A stretch of DNA of 64,000 bases, from contig BGZK01000741.1 of assembly GCA_005406025.1 (NCBI GenBank), positions 124,001 to 188,000 of the forward strand, given 5' to 3'. Source of the stretch: Eumeta japonica. Taxonomy: Eukaryota; Arthropoda; Insecta; Lepidoptera; Psychidae. The notes below the pieces were generated by a model. It was not told the DNA's origin and ran no database searches. It saw only the letters and a program-made list of their open reading frames with translations. The position numbers and the translations under genes are program-made. Below, in pieces: positions 1 to 12,200 of this stretch (position 1 is its first letter; the number at the start of each line of letters is the position of its first letter).

Positions 1-3000
1 TAATATATTTTGAATACGATATTAAAATTAATGACGTTATAATATGATTGCAATCATTCAGTTTTTGACTATTGTACCAAACTTATTAATTAACATCGTA
101 ACAATATTGTATCAATATTGAATGATTTAACTAATTTGTCACCAGTCTGCATAGCCAAATAGTGATATTTATATATTCACTATATTATTTTTTAAGATTT
201 TGAGCTCTCGGCCAGGGTTGATAAATACTTTAAAAGTTTGATTGTTATTTGATACGAAATTTTCAATCAGAAAAGCTGTGCTTTTACGTATCGGACGGGA
301 TGGAGGGCGATGTAATTCGACAAATTTTCGGTAAAAAAATTAGGGAGGGTATTTAATATTATAAATAATATTACCGTTTATGTATCACCATTTTCGTAAT
401 TCTCTGTTTGATACACTACGCGTTAATGAGAATTTTCCCCGTCACACAAACTTTTTGCTCAAAGTAGTGATAGTAATTATGTTAGATGTAGGTACTTGGC
501 TAAATTTCCTGTAAAATAATGATTCTTAATTAACCTAGTAACGTTATTACGTTAATTAGGAGTCATTCAGGTAAGAAGGCAAAAATAAAAAAGTATTTTA
601 AAGATGTAGATATTTTAAATTGCCAATCATAGAGAGGGAGGACAAGGACGTTGTTGATGTTAACGTCAATCCTAATTATTTGGCAAGAATAAACAGCAAA
701 GCCCTAATAAGGCTTATAAATTAGTTATTTTATTACCGATTATTATTTTGATTTTAATTTTTACTATGCAATCTACTCGTATTATATATTTCAACAGAGT
801 ATAATGTTTTTAGCATCAGACAAAGAACTTATCATAATTATACACCTACATTTTATCTTAAATAGTGTTTTAAAATATTTTTGTGGCGCTATATAGACAA
901 ACGGAGACATAAAGATATACAGCGAAACAGATGTAATTATGAAATAAATCAATTAAATGCAAATTAGCCGTAATATTAAAATTCAAATAATGTTATTCAA
1001 GTATTGTTCAAATTTTTCTTTTTAAACTTCATTCTACTTGATAGATATACTGCCTGTTATTTATTGCGATTGTGATGTAAGTCGAAGAAATTGGAACTAG
1101 GAATTTAGATTAAGCTCTAATTTATTTTTAATTTATAGATCAATAGAAAAAAAGGGTTATTTCGACTACCTAATCATAGGCCAACCTGCAATATAAATAT
1201 GAAATAATATATATATATATATTTCTCGCATATAATGCAATATTTCATTTTATGAAGTTTTGTTATAACAGAATATTATTTGAAATTGGCATGGATAAGA
1301 ATTATATTTTTATAGTAACGACTTTAAACCTCCACAACGATTACTATTTTTTTATTCTTACGGTAGTTAATTTTATAAAAGTATGATAATGAAGTAATAA
1401 CATTGATTTTACGAACACAGAGTTGATTTCAATTTGATTATTGAAATTTGCCAAATTAAATTATATTATATTAAGTACACACACATACAGAGCGCTGTTG
1501 GTAGCCGGATCCAAATTACTCTATTTTATTCAAGTAGCAAAATTGTTTATTTACGAGGACGCCAAACTATATTTATTACACTCGCTTTGATTTACCAATT
1601 AAATCAATGTTTCTATGTTTTATCTTAGAGAATAATCTGTTTTTGTAAAACATATTTCCAACAAACTTATAAGTTTGATTCTATTAAGTCAATATTAATC
1701 CATATGTAATTAGGTAAATATGAAACAATTCAGTACCCTTTTCTTCTCTGTTTGTCCATAGAATTTCTTTTTGGAATGAATATCGACCGCTTGTGGTAGA
1801 AGTTGACTGGTAGAAATAGTAACGTAACGAATAAGCGTTATATAACGAAAAAACTTTGCGCCTCCTTTGACTGGGAGGACCTCAGAAACCTCATCCTGAT
1901 TTTTTTTTTCTAAAATATTAAATGAAATTCTTTGATTTTTTCGGTTCTAGAAAACATTAAATTCCAAATTTTCAATAAATTCAACTTTCTCACATTTGAA
2001 AGTAACATATGTTATTGATTTCGAAAATTATATGATTGTGCAGATTGACAAATTTGACAGTCTTTGATAAAAAAAACAGATGACACTGTTTAGTGTTTCA
2101 TAATGCCGTTATAAATATGTTGATTTATTATACATATATATTTTTTAATTTAATTACTCTCAAACTTTGATTTATTTCATTGCCTGTTATTTATTTTTGT
2201 ATACAATTCATAATACTTTATTTTATATCCAATTTAAAAATGAATATTTTTGCTGAAATAATAAATGAAATTTATCCATTTTTTATAATTACACTTTTTT
2301 CTATAGCTTAAAAAATTTTTTTACAACTTTATTAGCGTTCCCCAATTTAATTTTTGTGTATTTGTCATTTAATTATTCTTCTTAAATGTTGTTAATTTAT
2401 TCACTGTGCCTGTTATTTAGTACGTAAAATATAGCGAAAGGAACTTTGTTCCAACCCACTTCCCACGTGATATGCCCTAAATGTCCCACGACCTTTCTAG
2501 TTTTTGTTTAATAGTTATTGACAAAATTTAGTTTCATCAATAAAACGTTTTGGAAGCAAGCTTATATTTTTTCCACCTTCTATGCAGAGCGAAGCCTTTA
2601 TTTAGAAGTGTCCGTTCGTCATAGCTCATTCTCCTTACGTCTGGAGTCTACAATATTTTTACAGTGCTTAATACAGTTATTACCATTTAAAAATAATTAT
2701 ATTTGTAACATACATTTTTTTTTATGAATTTTCACACATTAGTATATCTACATTACCTGCGAGAATGTAGAAACATTTCTTTAGATTGTGTTCTTTTTCC
2801 ATATGTAATTAACCTTAATTCCTTCTATTAAGGCAGACAACGCATGCTAATGACGTATTCGTGCGCACTGCCAGCTCATTTGTAATACAATATTCAAAAA
2901 AAAAAATTGTAATGACTTTACAGATTCTTTGACAAGAGAAACTCAACGTCGATTAAACCTAAAAATGTAGTAAATTGTGATGGATTTATAGAATTATTAT

Positions 3001-4179
3001 TTATTTTAGAAAAATAAACAGCATAAATACCGTTTCACCTCTCTGTGTGTAAACACGAGTCACATACGCGACCCGGCCGGATCGGGCTCGCTTCTAATAA
3101 AGCTTTTAACGGGCCGACATCCGATCGCACCTCCTCCGTCACGGAGGATAATGAGTTTGAAAGGAAAGAACGTATGTAGGTGGCTTGTGACGTTGTTTAG
3201 ATGTTGCTATTTACTCTCGGATGATGGCGTCTCGATTGAATGTTACGATGTTAACGGCTCGAAGAGGAAAAAGTGTTTGGGACTAGGTTTTTCGACAATA
3301 ATATAAAAAATTGCTAAGCAAACACGGCTTCCGATATGTAAATTTTTATGGATTTTGGAACTTAGTTTTTGAGCGATTTAATTATGCAACGGGATATAAT
3401 TAAAAAATATAATATGTAAACAATAATTTTCGTTTACAATGTAGAACTGAAATTGCGAGGATTAATATTGAGCTATTACAATCTACGGGTTTATTATTTA
3501 TTATTATATTGAAGGGTCATAATATTGTTTCATTAGACGTTCACAAATCGTAACATGTGTATTTTTTGGAAAATATGTACATATTTGGATGTTGTTGTTC
3601 GTCCTCTATTAGCCATTGCTGGTATCACTAAACAAATATTATTTTTATTAGTGGATAGAGAAAAAGATATTTTTGGTGTAAGTTAGGTCTTTTTTAGGGA
3701 CGTAACTTACTTCTATATAAAATTTTATTACAATCCATTTGATTGTTAAAGCGCAATTTTAGGGTAAAAATCCAAACAATTATACTTCAATGCTAGTAGG
3801 AATTTTTAAATAGCGTAGCAAAAAGCTGTTAAAAAAAGCGTTTGCATGTTCATGTCAATCCTATAAAGCTGAAAAATATAAAAAAGAATATTACAATTTC
3901 CTTAACTACAAAACATTGATATGGAATTAAAACACTGTAAACGCTATTAAAATTATATAAATTCTTTATTTTCTGTCCTGAAAGATCAACCTTATACTTT
4001 GTTCATTTAAGAAAAAGTCTATAATAATTTTGTTTAAAAGTAATATTGATATTATAACAGGAAAGCGTAAGTAGAATACAAAAAGGCAGGATCGGAATAA
4101 ACAACTGTTTATATAGTTGCATAGTTCGTCGGAAAGTTTCTCATTACAATGCAGCCTCAACTCGAAGCATATTGAAAAT

Positions 4180-4400
4180 TCAATCTCTGATCATTGACGT
4201 TCGCCATCCACAAGTCCGTACTAATAATGTGTCTATGCTATACCGCGTTAGGGACCCGGCGGGGCACCTGGTAGTGGGGTGCGACTCGGAAAATCTAATT
4301 TACGAACAGCCCCGCCGTGAACGGCGTCAACGCCCTCTCGCGTTCGGCGGCCGTGCGCTGTGGTGGTCTTTCAAATCTCATGCTGCGATTTGAAAGATAA
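4180..4400. repeat. GC-rich repeat-like block ending in a hairpin
   Basis: A sharply bounded GC-rich stretch in AT-rich DNA. Its open frame matches no protein I know and the nucleotide pattern resembles non-coding parts of lepidopteran repeats. It ends in a perfect 11-bp hairpin: tctttcaaatc at 4367-4377 pairs with 4387-4397 across a 9-base loop. Confidence 0.4.
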
Positions 4401-4887
4401 ATTAAAATTTATAAATAGCTTACCAAAAAATGAGTTTTCTATTGATACGTCTAGAAATTGTGGCAAATAAAATTGCTATTCGTAAAGCTCTTCGTTTGTA
4501 ATTGAAAGTATAAAGTAGACTTTTTACAATAGATCGTATAAAATGATTTCGTATAATAAAAATCGACACAAAAGATGACGAACAGTTTAAGCGAATGGCT
4601 AAAATGTGTTGTTCGGTTAAGTAATTTGGTTTTTTCCTAATATTAAATTTGTTTTCAGAAAAAAATCTTCCTAATTTCATTATAGTATCTACACGCATTT
4701 CATTGATATAAATTTATATAATTCTAAATTAAATGTCGTTCAATTTTCCATCTTGCACTCCACCCTGCTGGATTGTGCTTTCTTATTGTATGTTCTTAAA
4801 ATACTATAACAATTAATTATTAAAGTAAATGAAAAAAAAAAATTCCAAGAGTACCAATAGAGCTTTTGTTTCGACTTTTTTAAGCGA

Positions 4888-5250
4888 CTAGCTTTGACCC
4901 CGGCTTCGCTTGCGCAGACAGAATGTGTTCTTTCATTTTTTTATGGAACGATTGTGTTGTCACTCCCAATCTCGTTCCTACTGTCTATTGCCATTGCGGT
5001 ACTGTTCTTGATTTCGATCACAATACTTCTCTTCATGCTAGTCCCCGTCCGAAACTCGGTTTCAATCACGGTTCCGTTTTCAATTTTTTTCTCGTTCCTG
5101 ACTCTTGATTCCGCTCTCCGTCCCTCTTACAATTTTTATACATTATACAATCTCATTACTCCCCCCTGCCCCTCATCGTGAGAAACGTGTCTCACAATTT
5201 ATAAAAAGCATTATGGAAAACAAATTTCATAGTTTTTCTATAAAAAAGTT
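4888..5250 (-). mobile_element. Helitron-like relic, 3' end at 4888
   Basis: The + strand reads CTAG, then a decayed version of the hairpin seen in other copies (ctttgaccccggcttcgc), then a pyrimidine-rich body containing repeated cgttcc and tttcaat words. On the minus strand this is the Helitron 3' end: short GC hairpin, spacer, CTAG. The same body recurs near 19.8, 26.0, 41.4, 44.0 and 50.9 kb. The outer limit is approximate. Confidence 0.45.
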
Positions 5251-5429
5251 TCTTACAAAAGTCAACCTTCGGTTTACACCATTCAAAAACTGAATTTTTA
5301 AAAACCCTTTCTCAGTGGGTCCCAACCTCAAAAACGATCATCAAATCAATTTTTGTTTCAATCGATATTATAGTTTCGGAAATCTTGTGATGAATCAATG
5401 AGTGGTATTTTGCTTATATATACGGACTG

Positions 5430-5665
5430 GCTTTTTCCAGCGGCTCCATCCACGTGAAATGTATGTGATAGTAGATGAAATTTTTTTTTAAAGGGTTTGC
5501 GTAAAATCTGTTCTTAGTGAACACAAAGAAAAGAGTAACCCGAAAAGAGTAACCCGAAAAGAGTAACTATGCCGAATTTCAAGTTAATCAGATCTATAGT
5601 TTCGGAGATCTCGTGCTGAGGCAGTCAGTCAGTCAGTGGTACTTCGCTTCTATATGTATATATAA
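5430..5665 (-). mobile_element. Second Helitron-like relic with short tandem repeat
   Basis: Begins with ccagcggctccatccacgtg, a decayed copy of the terminal hairpin, and contains ttcttagtgaac and gccgaatttcaagt words shared with the relic at 41589. At 5528-5568 the 14-bp word gaaaagagtaaccc is repeated about 2.8 times in tandem, and it ends in a small (cagt)n run. Non-coding. Confidence 0.4.
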
Positions 5666-6110
5666 AAGGTAATAGTAATTGCTCGCTTTGGACAGAGCTT
5701 AAACAACAATCATATACGTATTGCCTCAGATTTAATCATCCTGCTACCAAGTCATTCCCTCCCACAGTTTTTTTTTTTATTGTAGAACGAAGGTCTTGGA
5801 GCTTTAAGCCCACCACGCTAATATAGTGAACATTAGGGCCTGCTAACGACAGTTATGGTCGATTTGATGACGACGTTTGCGACCAACAAGTAAAACGGCT
5901 CTCGCGGTGTAATTTGATATAAAATAAAAATCCATTTTTCAATTCCGTTTCATTTTCCGCGATCAGAATCGAACCTAGCATCTCATGATATATAGCTGTA
6001 TATTCAACGACTACATTTTGATCGTGATGGTTTCCGTACATTTTTTTCTCATAATATTCTAACGATATTTCATTGTCATATCTAGATACAAACGATATGT
6101 TTCTGTTCAG

Positions 6111-6281
6111 GTACTGGTGACAAAACCGGATTTCTACAACGAGGAAACGAGGAAAAACTTGTTCTGCACGTTATCGGAGCTGATATCCCTGAACGTGGTG
6201 CCCATCGTGAACACCAACGACGCGGTCAGCCCCCCGATGTACGTGCACGACGACACCGTGGTGCCGGGCACCGGCAAGAAG
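6111..6281 (+). CDS. P5CS: P5CS exon a (glutamate kinase domain)
   Basis: 57 codons in phase 0. The acceptor is ttctgttcag just before 6111 and the donor gtgata at 6282. It encodes the kinase stretch from [17 protein letters not shown] through [17 protein letters not shown] to VPGTGKK. The TNDAV motif belongs to the amino-acid-kinase active-site region. The exon is clearly more GC-rich than the surrounding intron. Confidence 0.95.
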
Positions 6282-9200
6282 GTGATAAACTAAAACCAGT
6301 GACCATTTGCACATCCGTTTATCGGTTGAAGTATTAAGGAAGATGTTAGAAGATGAATGTGGAAATCTATGATCTCTGCATATCCTTCTGGGACATAGGC
6401 GTAAGTTAATATTATTATTATGTTAGAAGAAGCTGTTCCAAGACGGACACCATAATTTAGAATTATTTGAATTTGGTGGGTTTTAATTTTATTATGGGTT
6501 TATAGTGCAAAAATGATAGCAGAATTTTAATTATTTTATTACGATGCGTGTTCTACCTAATAAATGCATGCGTCAAATGTTACTATTATTATTAGTCTCT
6601 TAAAGTATAGGTATATGTCTCCTTGGTATATCTCGATGATGATAAATATAATAAACTGGCGCCCGCCCCGGCTTTGCATGGTTAGCAGTAATTAAACAAT
6701 AATATAGATTTGTGTCTATAACAATATAGACTTCTGGTGAATGTATAGGAGCGGTCCATACGACAAAGTTGTAGCAGATATCTGTAGATACAGTGTCTTG
6801 CTAGGCCCCAAAAAAATGCGTATTAATTTTCAGGAAAATATTACTAAAAATTACCATTTTTTATGGTACAGCCACGCTATGGTCAACTTGGCTGCAGCAC
6901 ATAAATTGGCCGGTTTGTTCGGTGCAATACAACACTCTCCCAGAATACAGACCTAAATTAATAGTTTCCGTTGTTTCGTTTAGTCGAGTGAGTGAGAGTT
7001 CCGATGGCATACTCACCCGCCATCACTCCTCAACCTCCCGCCGTCAGCCCATCAACTCTCCATTAGCCCACTCCTTTCTCCCTGAGATATTCTATTGCGA
7101 ATCTATATTCCTACCCAAAAGGTCAGCAAAACACTGTTAACTCCTGCGAGGTTGCGAGTGTACATGAGCAATTTTGAACACCTATACTCTGGTGGCTAGC
7201 ATGCTCGTTTGCCCCTCTATTATGCTATAAGAGATATCTTTTGATCCAATTGCTCCCAAACTTTACAGGATTAACCGCTGAGATAATGTGAAAATTTTCC
7301 AAAAAAATCATAAAATCGCCTCACGAGTTATAAGTCCACAGGGAACATATATACACACATCGTCTATTATATATGTAGGTAATAGACAATATTTTTTGAT
7401 AAAATTTGGAGAAGCCGATATTCAAAGAAAATACAGAATCACACTATAAATATATCTAAAGCTTTAAATTAATTTTTCCTAGTTACTTTATCTGGTCTAC
7501 AACTGTGGTAACATTATTTCACACTAGGACGGCCTCGTAAGTAAAACAATTTTTTTACCTACGTAGGATACTTAAATAGTTAAAATGTGTTTTTATTTAA
7601 AATAACGCCTAGTATGACCACTATCATAATGTAGCTTTAAACTAGTGAGCTTATTCTGTTATATGAACATCTACCATGTTTATGCTACAGTACTGTTTAG
7701 AAACCGAAAGTCGACTTATAAGCACACTTCTTGACACGGAATAAACCTTGAAATCGTTGTCAAGAAGAAACTAATACTTACCTGATAAATCACGTGTTTT
7801 GGCTAATTGAATGTTATCAACCTATTTATAACTTTTTAGCAGGTAGCATTACACATTAATTAAGTATCAAAACTGATTCAAACGTACTTGTCACGCTAAT
7901 GCACCCATTAAATGTAATTAATGCCGCAAAAAGATGTGTCTTGTTGACCCAGTTGTTTTAAATTAACCATTAAACGAAGAAATGCGGCTTGTAATTAAAT
8001 ACAAACGGAATAATAGCTCGGATATGACTTTTGAGAAGGCTGTAATAAACTCAACAGTGTACGTGCATTATAATAAATAATATGAATAAAATTATATGAT
8101 AATTGTTGAAAGTTTTACTTGGAAACACAATAAGATATTAAAATCAAAACGAAAAAATGTATTCACGAAGTGTCAAACCTCAAATAATTAATTTGGAATG
8201 GAAGAAATCAGCGGAGGTGTTATTGGAAGAATATTTAGCAATCCTAATCAGTTAAAAAAATATATATCAATTGCAACCTTCTTTATATAAAATGCAATCT
8301 GTGTTATATATTATTTAGTAGCGTTTGCCCACGCCTTTATTCGCGTGGATCTAATAAATTTCTACACCTTTTATATTGATTTAATCCAAAGGTAATGAAA
8401 CTTATCATACGTTCATACGAGCGAAGCTGTAGGCAAACACTACCTTTGAATAAAAATAATGGATAGACGTTTTGTTTTTTTTTATATATGAAAATAAGAT
8501 TGATAAATGTATTCCTATAGAATATGAGAATAACATTTTCAATATAAATAGTAAACAAATAGTATATATGAATAAAATAGATAAAATGATTACCCTTAAA
8601 CATTTCTAATTCAAGTTACATATATTTTAGTCGTAAATTTAATATTTAAGTTATTTATGATTTTTATTTAAGAAAACATACTTAACGGTTAACCTAAGTA
8701 CATGTTTTATATACTTACGTTATTATCATAATTGTTGCATCACATTGATGTACGATGTAACAATATTCGATTCGTAACGATAAATATTCGTCTCCTCCAG
8801 GGTATAAGCATAAAGGACAACGACAGTTTATCGGCCATGGTCGCCGCGGAGATACAATCGGACCTTCTGATCATGATGTCGGACGTGGACGGCATCTACA
8901 ACAAGCCGCCTTGGGAGGACGGCGCGCGCATGATGCACACCTACACCTCCAAGGACAGGGACCAGGTCGAGTTCGGCCAGAAGTCCAAGGTATAACAACG
9001 ACGCTGATTGAATGGCCGCGTAGACGCAACCTACTGCGGATGCGACTGAAATATGTAATGTATTCCCGTCTCATCCTGCTATAGCGGACGAGTTTTATTT
9101 GGTGCAAAAGAGATGCAATCAATGATTCCATTTGTGGTTGTTTTGATTCAACAGAAATTGATTCTGTTCCGGTGTAAAATAAATTCCGTTAGTGTGAGTA

Positions 9201-12200
9201 CGATTTGCATGCGAAAGTTATACTACAGTAGGACATTTAAAAATAAGCTAGACAGAATCGCTAGTATTATACAAATTCAGCAGATGAAACGGGTTAGGTT
9301 TTTTTGCTTATCTATTTAGAGATTTTTTTTCATATTATACATCTTTTGTTTGTTTTTCTTTTAATGCATATTAAGCCTTCTGTGCTCATTTTAAGTTGTC
9401 TGGCTTTTGATGATAACAATGAAACGGTATTTTTTTTTAAATCATTACTTTTCGAATTGTATCTCTCAAATCTCAATGGGGCAGCATAGTGAACTTAATG
9501 TTCAAGGTCGATAGAAAAAATTGTGGGAGTATATACCTCAGCAGAGGAATTATTAATACCCGTCATATTTGAATGGTACCTCACCTGATAAATAAAACAA
9601 AAAAAATGTATAGTTTTTTTTTCTATTTTCCTATTAAGAGAAAAAGAAAAACTCTTATTTTTTTGACTACGAATAAGTGGAGGCGATATTACATTTTATA
9701 ACTTCACCGAATTTCAAGTCGTTAACAACAGACGTCACCGAGAAATATGGCTGTGGCTTGCAGAAAGATAGACGGACAAAAACCTAGATTCCGCCGCGAA
9801 AATTCCGTCGTATCTTTTAATACATAGAATCTTAGGAAAGACGAGGATTTGTAATGAACCATTATGTCCAATAATTTAATGGATTATTAGAGATAGCCAA
9901 CGCGTCGACGAGCACCCATCTTGCAACAGCGGTACAAAAAATGTTACTGGGTAAAAAATTGTAGCAATAGAAATAAGTCGATTACACCAAAATATAATTC
10001 AGACCGTTTTGTATTGGGTAAAAAACACTACTATTTAAAAATCTAAGTCGCATAAAGAAACTTACAAAATTTCCCAAATTAGTTAGCGAATTTTTATTTA
10101 CCGTATTTTCTTGTTAAATAAGAAAATGTTATTTTATATAATACTTTTAATTCATATAACCAGGTATTTTTCGAGAGAAACAGAAATCGTAACACACTCA
10201 AATGCTGAATTCGTTATCAAAACAATGTTTTCGTTAACATTGTAAAATATTCTTCGCACCATATCAAAGTTATAATTTCCATTTTATAATGCGTCACAAT
10301 TTGTACATTCACAGAGTTAGCACGTTGCTAACTTTGTAATTTATGTTGTTCGTTCACGCCGTTGTTGTATTTCGTGCATTTCATTTTCCGAAACAGGTGG
10401 GCACGGGAGGAATGGATTCCAAGGTGAATGCGGCCACTTGGGCGATGGCGCGCGGCGTGAGCGTGGTCATCTGTAATGGCATGCAAGATAAAGCGATAAA
10501 AACTATCATCAGCGGCAGAAAAGTAGGCACCTTCTTCACGGATTACGCTACGAATTCTTCTACTTCTGTTGATGTTTTAGCTGAAAATGGTATGTTTTTA
10601 TGGAGCACTTAGTCGAAGTTGTCCAGTTTTAAAAGTTACTCATTTGTTTTTGTTTCTTTCAGCGAGATCTGGCAGTCGTATTTTACAACAAAAGAGTCCC
10701 GAAGAAAGAGCTTCAGCTATTCACAATTTAGCCGAACTATTGATTGATAGGCAAGACAAAATTCTCGAAGCTAATTCTCAAGATTTAGCCGAGGGCACAA
10801 AAGGTGGTCTTGCTAAACCGCTTCTGGACAGATTATCGCTGAGTTCCGGAAAATTGAAGACTTTGTCCATCGGTCTAAAACAGATCGCTGACACGAGTTA
10901 TGAAAATGTCGGAAGAATACTGAGGCGTACAAAATTAGCTGAGAATTTATTACTAAAACAAGTAACAGTACCTATCGGTGTTCTTTTAGTGATTTTCGAA
11001 TCGAGACCAGATTCATTGCCACAAGTTGCGGCCCTGGCCATGGCGTCGGCAAATGGGCTTCTTCTGAAAGGGGGCAAAGAAGCGGCCCATTCGAATAAAG
11101 CCTTAATGGGTATCGTCAAAGAGGCTCTCGGTACTATCGGAGCCGAAGACGCAATATCGTTGGTGTCTACCAGAGAAGAAATCAGTGATTTATTGGCTAT
11201 GGAGAAGCACATAGATCTAATCATCCCTCGAGGTTCGTCTGAACTTGTCCGGAGCATACAAAAGCAGTCGCAACATATCCCCGTCCTCGGCCACGCAGAA
11301 GGCATATGCCACGTTTATTTGGACAAAGACGCGGATCCTGCGAAAGCTCTGAAGATAGTTAGGGACTCGAAGTGCGATTACCCCGCAGCTTGTAACGCCA
11401 TGGAAACGCTTTTGGTTCACGAGGATCATCTAGCTGGCAATCTGTTTACGGATGTATGTAACGTGCTGAAGAAGGAAGGCGTCAAAATTCACGCCGGCCC
11501 TAAGCTTTCGTGTCACCTGACGTTCGGCCCACCGCCGGCGAGGTCTATGCGTCACGAATACGGAAGTCTAGAATGCTGCATTGAAGTCGTTAAAGATGCT
11601 AATGACGCAATAGACCATATTCATAAATTTGGCAGTTCTCATACTGATGTGATCGTCACGGAAAACGGTGAGAGATAAATAAAATTGCACGGACTATTAA
11701 CTAGTAAATGAAATCTAATAAGAACATGAATTTTTAATAATTTGTGATATCGTTTTAGAACACTGGTCCTTTAATTAGTTATAGCTTACGGGTGCCTGAT
11801 ATATTCTTGACTCATCAACAGGATTTAGAAAAAAAAAATGAGATGAAAATGTATATTATTAGATTCTTTACAATTTACTTTTCAACTATTCGTTCATCAA
11901 ATATTCTGTTAAATGAAGAATTGTGTTGTTAATTGTATTTTTATAATGTATCAATGCTAAGTAATATTTGGAATAACCTACTATAAACAAAATTTGGATG
12001 GTTAGATAGACGGAGATTGTTTAGGATTTTTTAGAAATTTTAGAATTGAAAGAAACTAGTATTAAACACGTGTTTAGTTTATCTCAAGGTTATTCATGTT
12101 TTCTTTACAGTGTAGTCGTGGGGCAAACAAGAACGCGAGCTATCAGAGAGTAGATAGTCACCGGCGTCCATGGATACTCGCAGTCTCAGAGGAGTCACCA

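Larger units (their letters stand above)
1..6110. other. Presumed P5CS intron upstream of the first visible exon
   Basis: No P5CS exon for the N-terminal kinase half is recognisable here, although the exon at 6111 begins in mid-domain, so the stretch is inferred to be intron. It is AT-rich and lacks convincing reading frames. It holds a short (AT)n run near 1208-1222, a GC-rich patch at 3045-3165 with a cctccgtcacggagg hairpin, a GC-rich repeat-like block at 4180-4400, and Helitron-like relics from 4888 to about 5660. Confidence 0.7.

Noticed and set aside
3045..3165. GC-rich patch tested as a missing upstream P5CS exon
   Set aside because: None of its frames gives the glutamate-kinase N-terminal motifs, and no suitable splice pair is present.
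8871..9131. Minus-strand arginine-rich frame over a P5CS exon
   Set aside because: It arises from GC-rich third positions of the sense exon.
10898..11429. Minus-strand open frames inside the large P5CS exon
   Set aside because: Antisense shadows of a conserved coding exon; no homology of their own.
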